Counted from the first letter of the stretch, positions 23,559 through 34,620 are shown. The stretch: 64,000 nt of DNA from an uncultured Pseudomonadota bacterium (GCA_913055625.1 CAJXJW010000001.1:682001-746000), one strand, 5' to 3'. The notes: generated from the sequence alone by a model not told the origin. Numbers and translations are program-made.

Positions 23559-24434
23559 TTGGGACCGATGCGACACCACAATGGCACCACGGGCGTGCGG
23601 CCGACAGCGTCCGCCGACGCGACGCGCCTGTACCTGAGTGAAATCGGCGGCTCGCCGCTCCTGACGGCGGAGGAAGAAAAGCAGCTCGCGCGGCGCGCGC
23701 GTGCCGGCGACGAGGCGGCGCGCTGCCGAATGATCGAGTCGAACCTTCGTCTCGTCGTCCGGATCTCCCGCAACTACCTCAATCGCGGGCTGCCGCTGCT
23801 CGACCTGGTCGAGGAGGGCAATCTCGGGCTCATTCACGCGGTGGGGAAATTCGACCCCGAGCGCGGCTTTCGCTTTTCGACCTACGCAACCTGGTGGATT
23901 CGGCAGACGATCGAGCGCGCGTTGATGAACCAGTGCGGGACGGTGCGGCTGCCGATCCACATCGCGAAGGACATCAACGCCTGCCTGAGGGTGGCTCGCC
24001 TGCTGCGCCAGCGGCACGGCCGGGCGCCGACAGCGGCGGCAATCGCGGCCGAACTCGACCGGGACGTCGCGGACGTCGAGCGGTTGCTGGGCCTGCACGA
24101 CCGCGTGACCCTGCAGCCCGGGCCCGCCGGCGACGGTGAGTCGCCCGTCGACCGCCTGCGCGCGCGCCGCGACGCGGAACCGCAACGGCGTGCCCAGCAG
24201 GCGCGCGTCAACGCGATAGTCGATCGCTGGGTGCGCGCGCTCAGCGACAAGCAGCGCACCGTTGTCGAACGCCGTTTCGGCCTGCACGGTTGCCGACGTG
24301 CGACGCTCGAACAAATCGGCAACGAGATCGGTGTCACGCGCGAGCGCGTCCGCCAGATCCAGATCGACGCGCTCAGCAACCTGCGGACGATGCTCGAGTC
24401 GCAGGGCATTTCCAGCGACGTCGTGCTCGATTAA
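23559..24434 (+). CDS. rpoS: RNA polymerase sigma factor RpoS
   Basis: Master sigma factor of stationary phase and general stress. TTG 23559 is preferred because AGGAG (23548-23552) sits 6 nt before it; the ATG at 23568 would have a 15-nt gap. 291 residues, shorter than E. coli RpoS (330) through a brief N-terminus. Region 1.2 (DATRLYLSEIG), region 2 (LDLVEEGNLGLIHAVGKFD; FSTYATWWIRQTIERA), region 3 and the region 4 helix-turn-helix (VTRERVRQIQ) are present. Follows nlpD, within which rpoS promoters lie in E. coli. Confidence 0.95.
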   Translation: MGPMRHHNGTTGVRPTASADATRLYLSEIGGSPLLTAEEEKQLARRARAGDEAARCRMIESNLRLVVRISRNYLNRGLPLLDLVEEGNLGLIHAVGKFDPERGFRFSTYATWWIRQTIERALMNQCGTVRLPIHIAKDINACLRVARLLRQRHGRAPTAAAIAAELDRDVADVERLLGLHDRVTLQPGPAGDGESPVDRLRARRDAEPQRRAQQARVNAIVDRWVRALSDKQRTVVERRFGLHGCRRATLEQIGNEIGVTRERVRQIQIDALSNLRTMLESQGISSDVVLD

Positions 24435-24451
24435 ACGGACGCCGCACCCCT

Positions 24452-24823
24452 TCAGCGCGGCAGGTACAGGATCGCGGCGACGTGCCGGCCTTCGCCGGCC
24501 AACACGTTGAACGTTCGTGCCGCGGCTGCGGAGTCCATGACCTCGAAACCGACCGAACGCCGTGCGAGCGCGAACACGAGGTCCCGGGGTGCGAATTCGT
24601 GTGTCGAACCGGTGCCCAGGATCAGGACCTCGGGCGCGTCTTCCAGGATCCCGACGACGTGCTCTTCCGTAAGCTCGGCCACCGGCGTCGCCGGCCATGT
24701 CCCGACGATGCGTTCCGTGGTGATGACGAGCCCGGAGGTGAACGTCTCGTCGCCGATCCGGATGCCGTTCGACCCGATGCTGCGAACGGCAACGGCGGTA
24801 CGGGGTTCTCTTGTGAATCTCAC
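24452..24823 (-). CDS. Mth938-like domain protein (DUF498 family)
   Basis: Small cytoplasmic protein of the Mth938/Xcc1710/NDUFAF3 family; the mitochondrial member is a complex I assembly factor, the bacterial role is unknown. 123 residues. The motif EVLILGTGSTHEF and the DLVFALARRSVGFEVMDSAA segment, ending with AARTFNVLAGEGRHVAAILY, are typical. Converges on rpoS (17 bp between stops) and diverges from the RpfE-type gene. The 47-bp divergent gap holds an AT-rich GTATATTCTAG element that could supply -10 sequences on both strands. Confidence 0.88.
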   Translation of the reverse strand: MRFTREPRTAVAVRSIGSNGIRIGDETFTSGLVITTERIVGTWPATPVAELTEEHVVGILEDAPEVLILGTGSTHEFAPRDLVFALARRSVGFEVMDSAAAARTFNVLAGEGRHVAAILYLPR

Positions 24824-24870
24824 GGGCCGATTCCGTATATTCTAGGCACGCCTGAACGCGCGGGTCTCGA

Positions 24871-25842
24871 GTGAACGCATCATATGACAAAGCATCGGCC
24901 GTCGTCGTCCTGCCGGCCGTCGGCGCCGGCAGGCTCGGCGATACGGACCTGCGCCAGTGGCTTGCGAAGGGCGAGGTGTCTCTGTGCGACGAGCCGCGCT
25001 CGCTGCTGGCCTCCGTGCTGGAGGAGCTGGGCCAGGCACCTCCCGATCGTGGCCTCGCGGCGCTGCGCTTCTGGGGACAGACCGGCGACCGGGCCGCCGC
25101 CTGGATGGCAGCGGCGGACGCCGTCTGCCTCGAGCCCCGTCTCGACCATCTATGCCTGCACGCGGTACCGCCCGACTCGGTCACCGTCCCGGAACTGCGT
25201 GCGCTGTTCGACCACCTGCAAGCCACGCTCGGCGGGGACTCCGGCGTCGGCTTCGCGCGCCTCGGCGTCTACGGCTATGTCACGGCGCCGGAGCCGTTTT
25301 CGACCGCGGCGCTGCCGGCGAGCGCGATCGACGGGCGGCGCCCGGATGCGTTCCTGCCGGCCGGCGAGGGCGGCGGCGCCTACCGTCGCCTGCTGTCGGA
25401 GATCGAGATGGCGCTGCACGACCATCCGGTGAATCTCGAACGGCAGGCCGATGGCCGGCTGCCGGTGAACTCGCTGTGGCTCTGGGGCGGCGGCGTTTCG
25501 CCCGAGCAGGAGACCCGGCCGATGCCGCCGTTGTTCGGAGATGATGCATTGCTCCGGGGGCACTGGCTCCGCCACACTGGGGTCGTCGACGGCTGGCCCG
25601 GATCGATCGCGGCCTGCGCCGACGCGTCGGTGGCCGGCTTCGTGGCGGTTGCGCCGGCGACGGAGCCCGGGACGATGCCGGCGCTGCTCGCCGAGCTGCG
25701 TTCCCTGTTGCAGCGCGGCCGGCTTCCTCGGCTCGTGCTGTTGTTCCGTGACGGCATCCGGGTGGAGCTGCGCCGTTCGCACGGCCTGCGCGTCTGGCGC
25801 CGCCGGCACCCGCTGCTCGACGCAGAGGGGCCCGGGGCGTGA
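24871..25842 (+). CDS. RpfE-type conserved protein (COG4255-like), function unknown
   Basis: Conserved protein usually found just upstream of recJ in beta/gammaproteobacteria and annotated RpfE-type or phosphoglycerate-mutase-like. 323 residues from GTG. The diagnostic LPVNSLWLWGGG segment is near residues 197-208. No signal peptide or membrane span. The name comes from the Xanthomonas rpf cluster; the biochemical activity is not established. Stop overlaps recJ by 4 bp, so the two are co-translated. Confidence 0.75.
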   Translation: MNASYDKASAVVVLPAVGAGRLGDTDLRQWLAKGEVSLCDEPRSLLASVLEELGQAPPDRGLAALRFWGQTGDRAAAWMAAADAVCLEPRLDHLCLHAVPPDSVTVPELRALFDHLQATLGGDSGVGFARLGVYGYVTAPEPFSTAALPASAIDGRRPDAFLPAGEGGGAYRRLLSEIEMALHDHPVNLERQADGRLPVNSLWLWGGGVSPEQETRPMPPLFGDDALLRGHWLRHTGVVDGWPGSIAACADASVAGFVAVAPATEPGTMPALLAELRSLLQRGRLPRLVLLFRDGIRVELRRSHGLRVWRRRHPLLDAEGPGA

Positions 25843-27548
25843 ACGGGCCGCGGCCGGTTCGTCTGCGCGCGGTGCCCGGCGGCAGCGTGCCGGCGCTCGA
25901 GGGGATCGACCCCGTGCTCGCCCGCGTCTACGCGGCGCGCGGCGTCACCGAACCGGGGGACCTCGACTACCGGCTGACCCAGCTCGCACCGGTAAGCGCG
26001 CTGGACAACGTCGATGCTGCGGTGCGGCTGCTCCTCGGGAACCGGGATCGCCGTATCACCGTCGTCGGGGACTTCGACGTCGACGGCGCGACGAGCACGG
26101 CGCTGTTCCTGCGCTGTCTCGCGGCATTCGGCTTCGCCGATACCGGTTACGTCGTGCCGAACCGCTTCGAGTACGGCTACGGATTATCGCCGGAGATCGT
26201 CGACGTCGCGGCGAAAGACTCACCCGGCCTGATTGTCACCGTGGACAACGGCATTTCGAGCATCGCCGGCGTCGCCCGCGCGAACGAACTCGGCATCCCG
26301 GTGCTCGTGACGGACCACCACCTGCCGGGCAACGAACTCCCCGACGCGGCAGCGATCGTCAACCCGAACCTTGCCGGCAGCGGGTTCCCGAGCCGCCACC
26401 TTGCCGGCGTGGGCGTCGCGTTCTACGTGCTCGCCGCGCTCGGGCGCGCGCTCGAGAACGATGGCATGGACGGTGCAGCGAGGATTCCCGCCGGCTTTCT
26501 CGACCTCGTCGCGCTCGGCACCGTCGCCGACGTCGTCACGCTCGACAAGAACAACCGGGTACTGGTCGAGCAGGGCATGCGACGTATCCGGGCCGGCCGC
26601 TGTGTCGCCGGCATTTCGGCGCTGCTCGCGCAGGCCGGGAGGAGCGCATCGAAAGTGGTGAGCGCCGACCTGGGTTTCTTTGTCGGACCGCGTCTGAACG
26701 CCGCGGGCCGGCTCGAGGACATGGCCATCGGCATCGAGTGCCTGCTGACCGACGACCCCGGTACGGCGGCCCGTCACGCCGCGGTGCTCGACGGCATCAA
26801 CCGGGAGCGCCGCGACATCGAGACGACGATGCGGGAACAGGCTTTTGCAGCCGTCGAACGGCTGGACCCGGCACGCTTCCCGTCATGCGTGTGCGTTTAC
26901 GACGCCAACTGGCACCAGGGCGTCGTTGGGCTGATCGCGTCCCGCGTCAAGGAGCGCTGCCATCGTCCCGTCATCGCATTCGCCCGGGAAAGCGATTCCC
27001 GGCTCAAGGGTTCGGCACGGTCGGTTCCCGGCGTGCACGCCCGGGATTTGCTCGAGAGCATCGCGACGGCCAGGCCCGGACTCATCGAGCGTTTCGGCGG
27101 CCACGCAATGGCGGCCGGCCTGACGCTGCCCGAGGCGCATTTCGCCGAGTTCGCCGAGCTTGCTTCGCGGCAACTCGAACGCCTGTACCCGGACGCCGAT
27201 TTCAGCGGCGCGCTGATTGCCGACGGCTCTTTGCCGGAGCAGGCGCTCGCGCTCGGCTTCGCCCGCAGCCTGCGGGATGCGGGTCCCTGGGGCGCCGGTT
27301 TCCCGGAACCGTTGTGGACCGGTGATTTCGAGCTGCTGGAGCAGCGCGTCGTCGGTGAGCAGCACCTGAAACTCCGCGTGCGTCCGCTGGCCGGCGGCGG
27401 TTCGGTGGATGCGATCGCGTTCAACCAGGCCGGGCCGGCCTACCGCGGCGGCGTACGGCTGGCGTACCGGCTCGACGTCAACGACTATCGCGGCGTCGAA
27501 AGTGCGCAGCTCATCGTCGAGCAAATCAGCCCGCTGGGTGCCGCGTGA
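25839..27548 (+). CDS. recJ: Single-stranded-DNA-specific exonuclease RecJ
   Basis: 5'-to-3' ssDNA exonuclease in mismatch repair and RecF-pathway recombination. GTG start, 569 residues. DHH-family metal motifs: DFDVD at 78-82, VDNG near 135, and DHH at 159-161, with DHHA1 and OB regions toward the C-terminus (LKGSARSVPGVHARDLL; GGHAMAAG). Conserved recJ-prfB-lysS neighbourhood. Confidence 0.96.
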   Translation: MNGPRPVRLRAVPGGSVPALEGIDPVLARVYAARGVTEPGDLDYRLTQLAPVSALDNVDAAVRLLLGNRDRRITVVGDFDVDGATSTALFLRCLAAFGFADTGYVVPNRFEYGYGLSPEIVDVAAKDSPGLIVTVDNGISSIAGVARANELGIPVLVTDHHLPGNELPDAAAIVNPNLAGSGFPSRHLAGVGVAFYVLAALGRALENDGMDGAARIPAGFLDLVALGTVADVVTLDKNNRVLVEQGMRRIRAGRCVAGISALLAQAGRSASKVVSADLGFFVGPRLNAAGRLEDMAIGIECLLTDDPGTAARHAAVLDGINRERRDIETTMREQAFAAVERLDPARFPSCVCVYDANWHQGVVGLIASRVKERCHRPVIAFARESDSRLKGSARSVPGVHARDLLESIATARPGLIERFGGHAMAAGLTLPEAHFAEFAELASRQLERLYPDADFSGALIADGSLPEQALALGFARSLRDAGPWGAGFPEPLWTGDFELLEQRVVGEQHLKLRVRPLAGGGSVDAIAFNQAGPAYRGGVRLAYRLDVNDYRGVESAQLIVEQISPLGAA

Positions 27549-27580
27549 GCCGGGGTTGGTGTTAACATCGCGCGTTTGCC

Positions 27581-27594
27581 GCGCCGCGCGGCGC
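27581..27594. other. 14-bp GC palindrome upstream of prfB
   Basis: GCGCCGCGCGGCGC is a perfect palindrome lying between a possible -10 (TAACAT, 27563-27568) and the prfB ATG at 27616, so it would be in the prfB leader. Function unknown; GC-rich palindromes arise easily at this base composition. Confidence 0.25.
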
Positions 27595-27615
27595 CAATTC
27601 GACACAGACACGCGC

Positions 27616-28711
27616 ATGGAACTCAGTCACGTCAAGCAAACGATCGACGACCTCGCCGAACGCACCGATGCGTTGAGGGGGTATCTTTGACTACGACAGC
27701 AAGTCGGAACGCCTGACCGAGGTCCGGCGGGAACTGGAGCAGCCGGACGTCTGGAACGAACCGGAACGCGCGCAGGCCCTCGGCAAGGAGCGCGCGACGC
27801 TGGAGCAGGTCGTCGTGACGCTGGACTCGCTGACGACCGGCCTCGCGGACGCGGCGGAGTTGCTGGCGCTCGCGGAGGACGAGGACGACGCCGTCACGAT
27901 CGGCGAAGTCGGCCGCGATCTCGCGGGTTTCGAGACGACGCTGCAGGCGCTTGAATTCCGCCGCATGTTCTCCGGCGAGATGGACGAGAAGAGCGCCTAC
28001 CTCGACATCCAGGCCGGCGCCGGCGGCACCGAGGCGCAGGACTGGGCGAACATGCTGCTGCGCATGTACCTCCGCTGGGCGGAGGATCACGATTTCCGCG
28101 CCGACCTCATCGAGGCTTCCCCGGGCGAAGTGGCCGGGATCAAGAGCGCCACGATTCACGTGCAGGGCGATCATGCCTACGGCTGGCTGCGCACCGAAAC
28201 GGGCGTGCACCGGCTCGTTCGCAAGTCCCCGTTCGACTCGGGCAATCGACGGCACACGTCGTTCGCCTCGGTCTTCGTGTCGCCGGAAGTGGATGACGAC
28301 ATCGACATCGACATCGATCCCTCCGACCTGCGCATCGACGTCTACCGCGCAAGCGGCGCCGGCGGCCAGCACGTAAACCGCACGGAGTCCGCCGTCCGCA
28401 TCACGCACCTGCCGACGAACATCGTCGTGCAGTGCCAGAACGACCGCTCGCAGCACAAGAACAAGGCCCAGGCGATGAATCAGCTCAGGGCCAAGCTCTA
28501 CGAACTCGAGGTGCAGAACCGGAACGCGGCGGCGGCCGCGATAGAGGAGAACAAGGCCGATGTCGGCTGGGGCAGCCAGATCCGTTCCTACGTGCTCGAC
28601 CAGAGCCGCATCAAGGATTTGCGGACCGGCGTCGAAACCGGTAACACTCAGGCCGTACTCGACGGCCACCTCGACGACTTCATCGAAGCCAGCCTGAAGC
28701 AGGGACTGTAG
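27616..28711 (+). CDS. prfB: Peptide chain release factor 2, with programmed +1 frameshift
   Basis: Releases nascent chains at UGA and UAA. The first 24 codons (27616-27687) end at an in-frame TGA (27688-27690); after +1 slippage translation resumes at GAC 27689, giving 364 residues in all, so the CDS is join(27616..27687,27689..28711). SPF (codon recognition) falls at residues 204-206 and GGQ at 249-251, practically as in E. coli. Autoregulatory: low RF2 lets the ribosome pause and shift. 67 bp after recJ, 7 bp before lysS. Confidence 0.97.
27676..27691 (+). promoter_or_regulatory. prfB programmed +1 frameshift site
   Basis: AGGGGG (27676-27681), the internal Shine-Dalgarno-like element, precedes TAT CTT TGA C, the slippery CTT codon followed by the poor-context stop TGA-C. 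The site is identical to the E. coli one. Confidence 0.97.
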
Positions 28712-28718
28712 CCACATC

Positions 28719-30221
<1,503 letters not shown>

Positions 30222-30234
30222 GCGCCGCGCGCAG

Positions 30235-30930
30235 CTAGTCGAGCGCGTAGGGCAGGGATTCGCGGGTCAGCAGCGCGCCGCCGGCGCTGAGCGCATCGCC
30301 GGCCCCGTCGACCGGGACCACGGCGAGCAGGTCCAGGCCTATCGCATTCACGACCTCGCCGATGCGCCGGTCTCCGCTGGAGACGGCGTCGCCTGCGGCG
30401 ACCGGCGCGTTGGAGCGAAAGCGCAGCATCCGGCGCTTCGTCGCCCCGCGGTAGTGCGTCCGGGCGACGATCTCCTGGCCCGTGTAGCAGCCCTTGTCGA
30501 GGCTGAGCGCATCGAGCCGGTCGAGGTTCAGCATGTGCGGCGTAAATTTCTCGGACTGCCCGGGCCCGATGTCCGGGATGCCAGCCAGCAGGTTCCGGCG
30601 CAACCAGCCCGCGTCGGCTCCCCCGGCCCCGTCGGACAGGCCGAGCGCCACGTTCTCGACTGCTTCGAGCACGAGCTCGACCTTCGCGCGAAAGCGAAAG
30701 CGGAGCAGTCGCTCGACGACCGTTTCGCCGAGCGCGGCCGGAAGCGCGAGCCGGAAGGCGTCGCCGTCGCGGCTGACGCGCAGGAATGCGATGACGCGGC
30801 CCTTCGGATTGCACCACGCGGCAAACTGGACGGCGTCCGCGCCGATCTGTTCGAGGTCATTGGTCAGTTGCCCCTGGAGAAAGGACATCGCGTCCGTGCC
30901 GCGGACCCGGATCTGTGCGTAAGCCGACAT
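30235..30930 (-). CDS. ygfZ: YgfZ-like folate-dependent Fe-S maintenance protein (short form)
   Basis: Tetrahydrofolate-binding GcvT-like protein that supports certain Fe-S enzymes. The signature DKGCYTGQEIVARTHYRG is intact near residues 155-172. From the ATG at 30930 (MSAYAQIRVRG) the protein has 231 residues, against about 325 in E. coli, with the shortening in the central part. Divergent from the sdh cluster; in E. coli ygfZ is divergent from sdhE-ygfX. A minus-strand -10 TACAAT (30961-30956) lies 26 bp before the start. Confidence 0.9.
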   Translation of the reverse strand: MSAYAQIRVRGTDAMSFLQGQLTNDLEQIGADAVQFAAWCNPKGRVIAFLRVSRDGDAFRLALPAALGETVVERLLRFRFRAKVELVLEAVENVALGLSDGAGGADAGWLRRNLLAGIPDIGPGQSEKFTPHMLNLDRLDALSLDKGCYTGQEIVARTHYRGATKRRMLRFRSNAPVAAGDAVSSGDRRIGEVVNAIGLDLLAVVPVDGAGDALSAGGALLTRESLPYALD

Positions 30931-30955
30931 GCGTGATCGCCGAATGGGGGCGCAT

Positions 30956-30961
30956 ATTGTA
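30956..30961 (-). promoter_or_regulatory. Candidate -10 of ygfZ
   Basis: TACAAT on the minus strand in the 83-bp gap between ygfZ and the SDHAF4-like gene. The expected start near 30949 leaves a leader of about 19 nt. No convincing -35. On the plus strand the same stretch offers CATATTGT but nothing firm. Confidence 0.35.
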
Positions 30962-31013
30962 TGAAAATGCACGCGTACATGCAGCCGGCGGGACTGTCTG
31001 GCATACTCGCCGC

Positions 31014-31196
31014 ATGTCGGATCGACCTGCAGCAAGCCGCCCCCCCGAAGACGGCGCCGCCGGGTGCGAGAGCTCCCCGGAAGCGGATACGCAGCAATCC
31101 GGAAGTGCGCGGCCGAAAGAAATCGGCGGACGGGATGGCCCGGATCCGACGCGCTACGGCGACTGGGAAAAAGCGGGGCGCTGCATCGATTTCTGA
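31014..31196 (+). CDS. SDHAF4-like (DUF1674) succinate dehydrogenase assembly factor
   Basis: A 60-residue protein whose C-terminal third (RDGPDPTRYGDWEKAGRCID) is the DUF1674/SDHAF4 signature. In mitochondria SDHAF4 binds flavinylated SDHA and helps it join SDHB while limiting reactive oxygen. The N-terminal part is polar, low complexity and rich in Pro, Ser, Ala and Glu, as in the family, with no membrane segment. It lies 90 bp before sdhC, on the same strand, immediately upstream of sdhCDAB; context and signature agree. DUF1674 is best known from Alphaproteobacteria and mitochondria. The start (ATG 31014) has no strong Shine-Dalgarno and could differ. Confidence 0.85.
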   Translation: MSDRPAASRPPEDGAAGCESSPEADTQQSGSARPKEIGGRDGPDPTRYGDWEKAGRCIDF

Positions 31197-31212
31197 CGGT
31201 GCGGAACGTCCC

Positions 31213-31240
31213 TTGTCTACCCTGACCGAATAAGGATAAT
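31213..31240 (+). promoter_or_regulatory. Candidate sdhC promoter
   Basis: TTGTCT (31213-31218), 16 bp and GATAAT (31235-31240; five of six consensus bases) lie between the SDHAF4-like gene and sdhC. Transcription would begin near 31247, giving a leader of about 40 nt. This would let sdhCDAB be driven separately from the small upstream gene. Confidence 0.55.
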
Positions 31241-31286
31241 ACGACCGGTGCACCGCGCCGCCGATTACGCAAAGAAACAGAACGAC

Positions 31287-31664
31287 ATGAGCAATTCCGG
31301 CCGACCGCTGTCGCCACACCTGCAGATCTACCGCTGGCCCGTCACGATGCTGTTGTCGATACTGCATCGGATGACCGGCGTGTTTCTGAGCTTCGGGCTG
31401 CTCGTGCTGGCTGTTTGGCTGATGCAACTCGCCGCCGGGCCGGAGCAATACCAGGCTTTCCGCGCCACGATGTCCACGCCGATCGGCATCGCAATGCTCA
31501 TCGGGTGGACGTTTGCATTCCTGTTGCACCTGGCGAACGGCGTCCGGCACCTGGCCTGGGATGCCGGCTACGGTTTCGAGAAATCGCAGGCGAATTCGTC
31601 GGCGTGGGCCGCGCTGGCGTTCGCGGCGGCCGGCACTGCCGTCCTGTGGGTGATCGCCCTGTGA
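31287..31664 (+). CDS. sdhC: Succinate dehydrogenase cytochrome b556 subunit
   Basis: Membrane anchor of complex II that helps bind heme b and ubiquinone. I chose ATG 31287 ([15 protein letters not shown]), the family N-terminus, over a GTG at 31248. 125 residues, three membrane helices. The signature [20 protein letters not shown] and the [12 protein letters not shown] segment with the heme-ligand His region are present. Overlaps sdhD by 4 bp. Confidence 0.95.
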   Translation: MSNSGRPLSPHLQIYRWPVTMLLSILHRMTGVFLSFGLLVLAVWLMQLAAGPEQYQAFRATMSTPIGIAMLIGWTFAFLLHLANGVRHLAWDAGYGFEKSQANSSAWAALAFAAAGTAVLWVIAL

Positions 31665-32041
31665 GTCTTCGGACACCACTTGGCCGCGTACTGGGTCACG
31701 GTTCCGCGAAAGAAGGCACGGGGCATTTCATCAGCCAGCGCATCTCGGCCATCGCGCTGCTGATTCTGGGTGCGTGGTTCCTGTCGCGCATGTTCTCGAT
31801 GGACAGCTTCGCATTTCTCGAAGTGATGCGATTCGTGGCGGAACCGCTGAACAGCGTGCTGCTCGCGCTGCTCTCCGTAACGCTCGCCTACCATTCCTGG
31901 CTCGGGGTCCAGGTCGTGATCGAAGACTACGTACATGCACCGGCACTGAAGATCCTATCGCTCATCGCCGCGCGTTTCGCGCACGTGTTCGTCGCGATCG
32001 TGTGCCTGTACGCGATCCTGCGCGTCGGACTCGGCTCATGA
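31661..32041 (+). CDS. sdhD: Succinate dehydrogenase hydrophobic membrane anchor subunit
   Basis: Second membrane anchor of complex II. 126 residues from GTG 31661, which overlaps the sdhC stop (GTGA). Three membrane helices; [15 protein letters not shown] is the conserved heme/quinone region. Stop overlaps the sdhA start (ATGA), so the four sdh genes are tightly coupled. Confidence 0.93.
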   Translation: MSLRTPLGRVLGHGSAKEGTGHFISQRISAIALLILGAWFLSRMFSMDSFAFLEVMRFVAEPLNSVLLALLSVTLAYHSWLGVQVVIEDYVHAPALKILSLIAARFAHVFVAIVCLYAILRVGLGS

Positions 32042-33825
32042 GCGCGGAATACGATTTCATCGATCACAGCTACGACGTGCTGGTGGTCGGCGCCGGCGGG
32101 GCCGGCTTGCGGGCGACGTTCGGTCTCGCGGAGGCCGGATTCAGCACGGCCTGCGTCACGAAGGTCTTCCCGACGCGCAGCCACACGGTGGCGGCGCAGG
32201 GCGGCATCAGCGCCGCGCTGGGCAACATGGGCGAGGACGACTGGCGCTGGCACATGTACGACACGATCAAGGGGTCGGACTGGCTCGGCGACCAGGACGC
32301 GATCGAGTACATGTGCAAGGAAGCACCGGACGCCGTGATCGAACTCGAGCACTACGGCGTGCCGTTCTCGCGCACCGAGGACGGTCGTATCTACCAGCGC
32401 CCGTTCGGCGGCATGACGACGCGCTTCGGCGAGGGCACGGCGCAGCGCACCTGTGCGGCGGCGGACCGGACCGGGCACGCGATGCTGCACACGTTGTACC
32501 AGCAGTCGCTGGCGCACGACGCCGAGTTCTACATCGAGTACTTCGCGATCGACCTGATCATGGAAGACGGCGCGTGCCGCGGCGTCGTCGCGATCGACAT
32601 GGCCACGGGGCGGCTGCACCGCTTCCGCAGCCGCCAGGTGATCCTGGCGACCGGCGGCTATGGCCGCGCGTATTTTTCCTGCACGTCCGCGCATACCTGC
32701 ACGGGCGACGGCAACGCGATGGTGCTGCGCGCCGGGCTGCCGCTGCAGGACATGGAGTTCGTGCAGTTCCACCCGACCGGCATTTACGGCGCTGGCTGCC
32801 TTATCACCGAGGGCGTGCGCGGCGAGGGCGGCTACCTGACGAACTCCGACGGCGAGCGCTTCATGGAGCGCTACGCGCCGAACGCGAAGGACCTCGCGTC
32901 GCGCGACGTCGTCAGCCGTTCGATGACGATCGAGATCCGCGAGGGCCGCGGCGTCGGGCCGGAGAAGGACCACATTCACCTGCACCTCGAGCACCTCGGG
33001 CCGGAGGTCATCGAGGAACGCCTGCCGGGCATCGCGGAGTCGGCACGGATCTTCGCCGGCGTCGACGTGACGCGCGAGCCGATCCCGGTGCTGCCGACCG
33101 TGCACTACAACATGGGCGGCATTCCCGCGAACTACCACGGCGAGGTGGTGACGCTGCGGGACGGCGACCCGGAATCGGTCGTGCCGGGTCTGATGGCCGT
33201 GGGCGAGGCCGCCTGCGTGTCCGTTCACGGCGCGAACCGACTGGGGTCGAATTCCCTGCTGGACCTCGTGGTGTTCGGCCGCGCGGCGGCGCACCGCATC
33301 GCGGACACGATGCAGCCGGGCGCCCGGCACCGACCGCTGCCGGCGGACGCCGGCGTGAACAGCATCGAGCGGCTCGACCGGCTCCGCAATGCGAATGGCA
33401 GCCGCCCGACCGCCGAGATCCGGCTGGAAATGCAGCGGACGATGCAGAACCACGCGGCCGTGTTCCGTACCGGCGAGACCCTCGAGGATGGCGCGCGCAA
33501 GCTCGGCGAGACGTTCCGTTCGTTCGCCGACGTGCGCATCGCGGATCGTTCGCTCGTCTGGAACACCGACCTCGTCGAGACGATGGAACTCGAGAACCTG
33601 CTGCTGAACGCGGTGGCGACGATCGAGTCGGCCGCGAATCGGCGCGAGAGCCGCGGCGCTCACGCTCGCGAGGATTTCAGTGAGCGCGACGACGCGAACT
33701 GGATGAAGCACACGTTCACGTGGGTGGAGCCCACCGGCGCGGTGCGCTTCGAGTACCGGCCGGTGCACGAGAATACGCTGACGGACGACGTCGAGCCGGT
33801 GCCGCCCAAGGCACGCGTTTACTGA
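32038..33825 (+). CDS. sdhA: Succinate dehydrogenase flavoprotein subunit
   Basis: Oxidises succinate to fumarate with covalently bound FAD; citric acid cycle and respiratory chain. 595 residues. The dinucleotide-binding [19 protein letters not shown] is near residues 16-34; [10 protein letters not shown] carries the His that binds FAD covalently; the substrate site includes HPTGIYGAG and [11 protein letters not shown]. SdhE (flavinylation factor) and the SDHAF4-like protein are encoded in the same cluster. Confidence 0.97.
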   Translation: MSAEYDFIDHSYDVLVVGAGGAGLRATFGLAEAGFSTACVTKVFPTRSHTVAAQGGISAALGNMGEDDWRWHMYDTIKGSDWLGDQDAIEYMCKEAPDAVIELEHYGVPFSRTEDGRIYQRPFGGMTTRFGEGTAQRTCAAADRTGHAMLHTLYQQSLAHDAEFYIEYFAIDLIMEDGACRGVVAIDMATGRLHRFRSRQVILATGGYGRAYFSCTSAHTCTGDGNAMVLRAGLPLQDMEFVQFHPTGIYGAGCLITEGVRGEGGYLTNSDGERFMERYAPNAKDLASRDVVSRSMTIEIREGRGVGPEKDHIHLHLEHLGPEVIEERLPGIAESARIFAGVDVTREPIPVLPTVHYNMGGIPANYHGEVVTLRDGDPESVVPGLMAVGEAACVSVHGANRLGSNSLLDLVVFGRAAAHRIADTMQPGARHRPLPADAGVNSIERLDRLRNANGSRPTAEIRLEMQRTMQNHAAVFRTGETLEDGARKLGETFRSFADVRIADRSLVWNTDLVETMELENLLLNAVATIESAANRRESRGAHAREDFSERDDANWMKHTFTWVEPTGAVRFEYRPVHENTLTDDVEPVPPKARVY

Positions 33826-33835
33826 GGACCAGACC

Positions 33836-34618
33836 GTGGCGGAGTTTCGCTTACCCCCAAATTCCAGGATTCGCAAGGGCCGCCACTTCGACGCCGCGGC
33901 CGGCGCAACCCGCGTGCGGCGCTTTGCCGTTTATCGCTACGACCCGGGCAGCGACGAGAACCCCCGCATCGACACTTACGACGTCGACCTGAACGCCTGT
34001 GGGCCGATGGTTCTCGACGCGCTGATCAAGATCAAGAACGAGGTCGACCCGACGCTGACGTTCCGGCGGTCCTGCCGCGAAGGCATCTGCGGGTCCTGCG
34101 CGATGAATATCGACGGGGGCAACACGCTGGCCTGCACGCGGGCCATCAGTGACGTCAAGGGCGAGGTGAAGATCTACCCGCTGCCGCACATGCCCGTCGT
34201 CAAGGACCTGGTGCCGGACCTGACGAACTTCTACGCGCAGTACGCATCGATCAAGCCGTGGTTGCAGACCCGGACGCCGCCGCCGCCGGATCGCGAGCGC
34301 CTGCAGAGCAAGGCGGACCAGGAACTCATCAACGAGCCGTCCGCGTGCATCCTCTGCGCGTGTTGTTCGACGGCCTGCCCGAGCTACTGGTGGAACAGCG
34401 ACCGCTACCTCGGGCCCGCGGCGCTGCTTGCTGCCTACCGCTGGCTCGTCGACAGTCGCGACGAGGCGACCGGCGAGCGCCTCGACGATCTGGAAGACCC
34501 GTTCCGTCTGTACCGCTGCCACACGATCATGAACTGCACCCAGACCTGCCCGAAAGGCCTGAACCCGGCACGCGCGATCGCGGAAACCAAGAAAATGCTC
34601 GCCGAGCGCAAACTCTGA
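33836..34618 (+). CDS. sdhB: Succinate dehydrogenase iron-sulfur subunit
   Basis: Carries electrons from FAD to quinone through [2Fe-2S], [4Fe-4S] and [3Fe-4S] clusters. GTG start, 260 residues. The plant-type ferredoxin motif [12 protein letters not shown], with a later Cys (NTLAC), and the two C-terminal motifs [16 protein letters not shown] and [17 protein letters not shown] provide all cluster ligands. 10 bp after sdhA. Confidence 0.97.
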   Translation: MAEFRLPPNSRIRKGRHFDAAAGATRVRRFAVYRYDPGSDENPRIDTYDVDLNACGPMVLDALIKIKNEVDPTLTFRRSCREGICGSCAMNIDGGNTLACTRAISDVKGEVKIYPLPHMPVVKDLVPDLTNFYAQYASIKPWLQTRTPPPPDRERLQSKADQELINEPSACILCACCSTACPSYWWNSDRYLGPAALLAAYRWLVDSRDEATGERLDDLEDPFRLYRCHTIMNCTQTCPKGLNPARAIAETKKMLAERKL

Positions 34619-34620
34619 GC

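Noticed and set aside
27616-27690. Apparent 24-codon truncated ORF before prfB, as if a frameshifted pseudogene
   Set aside because: The AGGGGG-TAT-CTT-TGA-C site is the classical programmed frameshift of RF2; the gene is functional.
30961-31233. 90-codon frame overlapping the SDHAF4-like gene
   Set aside because: Basic, low-complexity translation; the alternative frame carries the DUF1674 signature.
31927-33876. Long minus-strand frame opposite sdhA (about 650 codons)
   Set aside because: Shadow of a highly conserved flavoprotein gene; no independent motifs.
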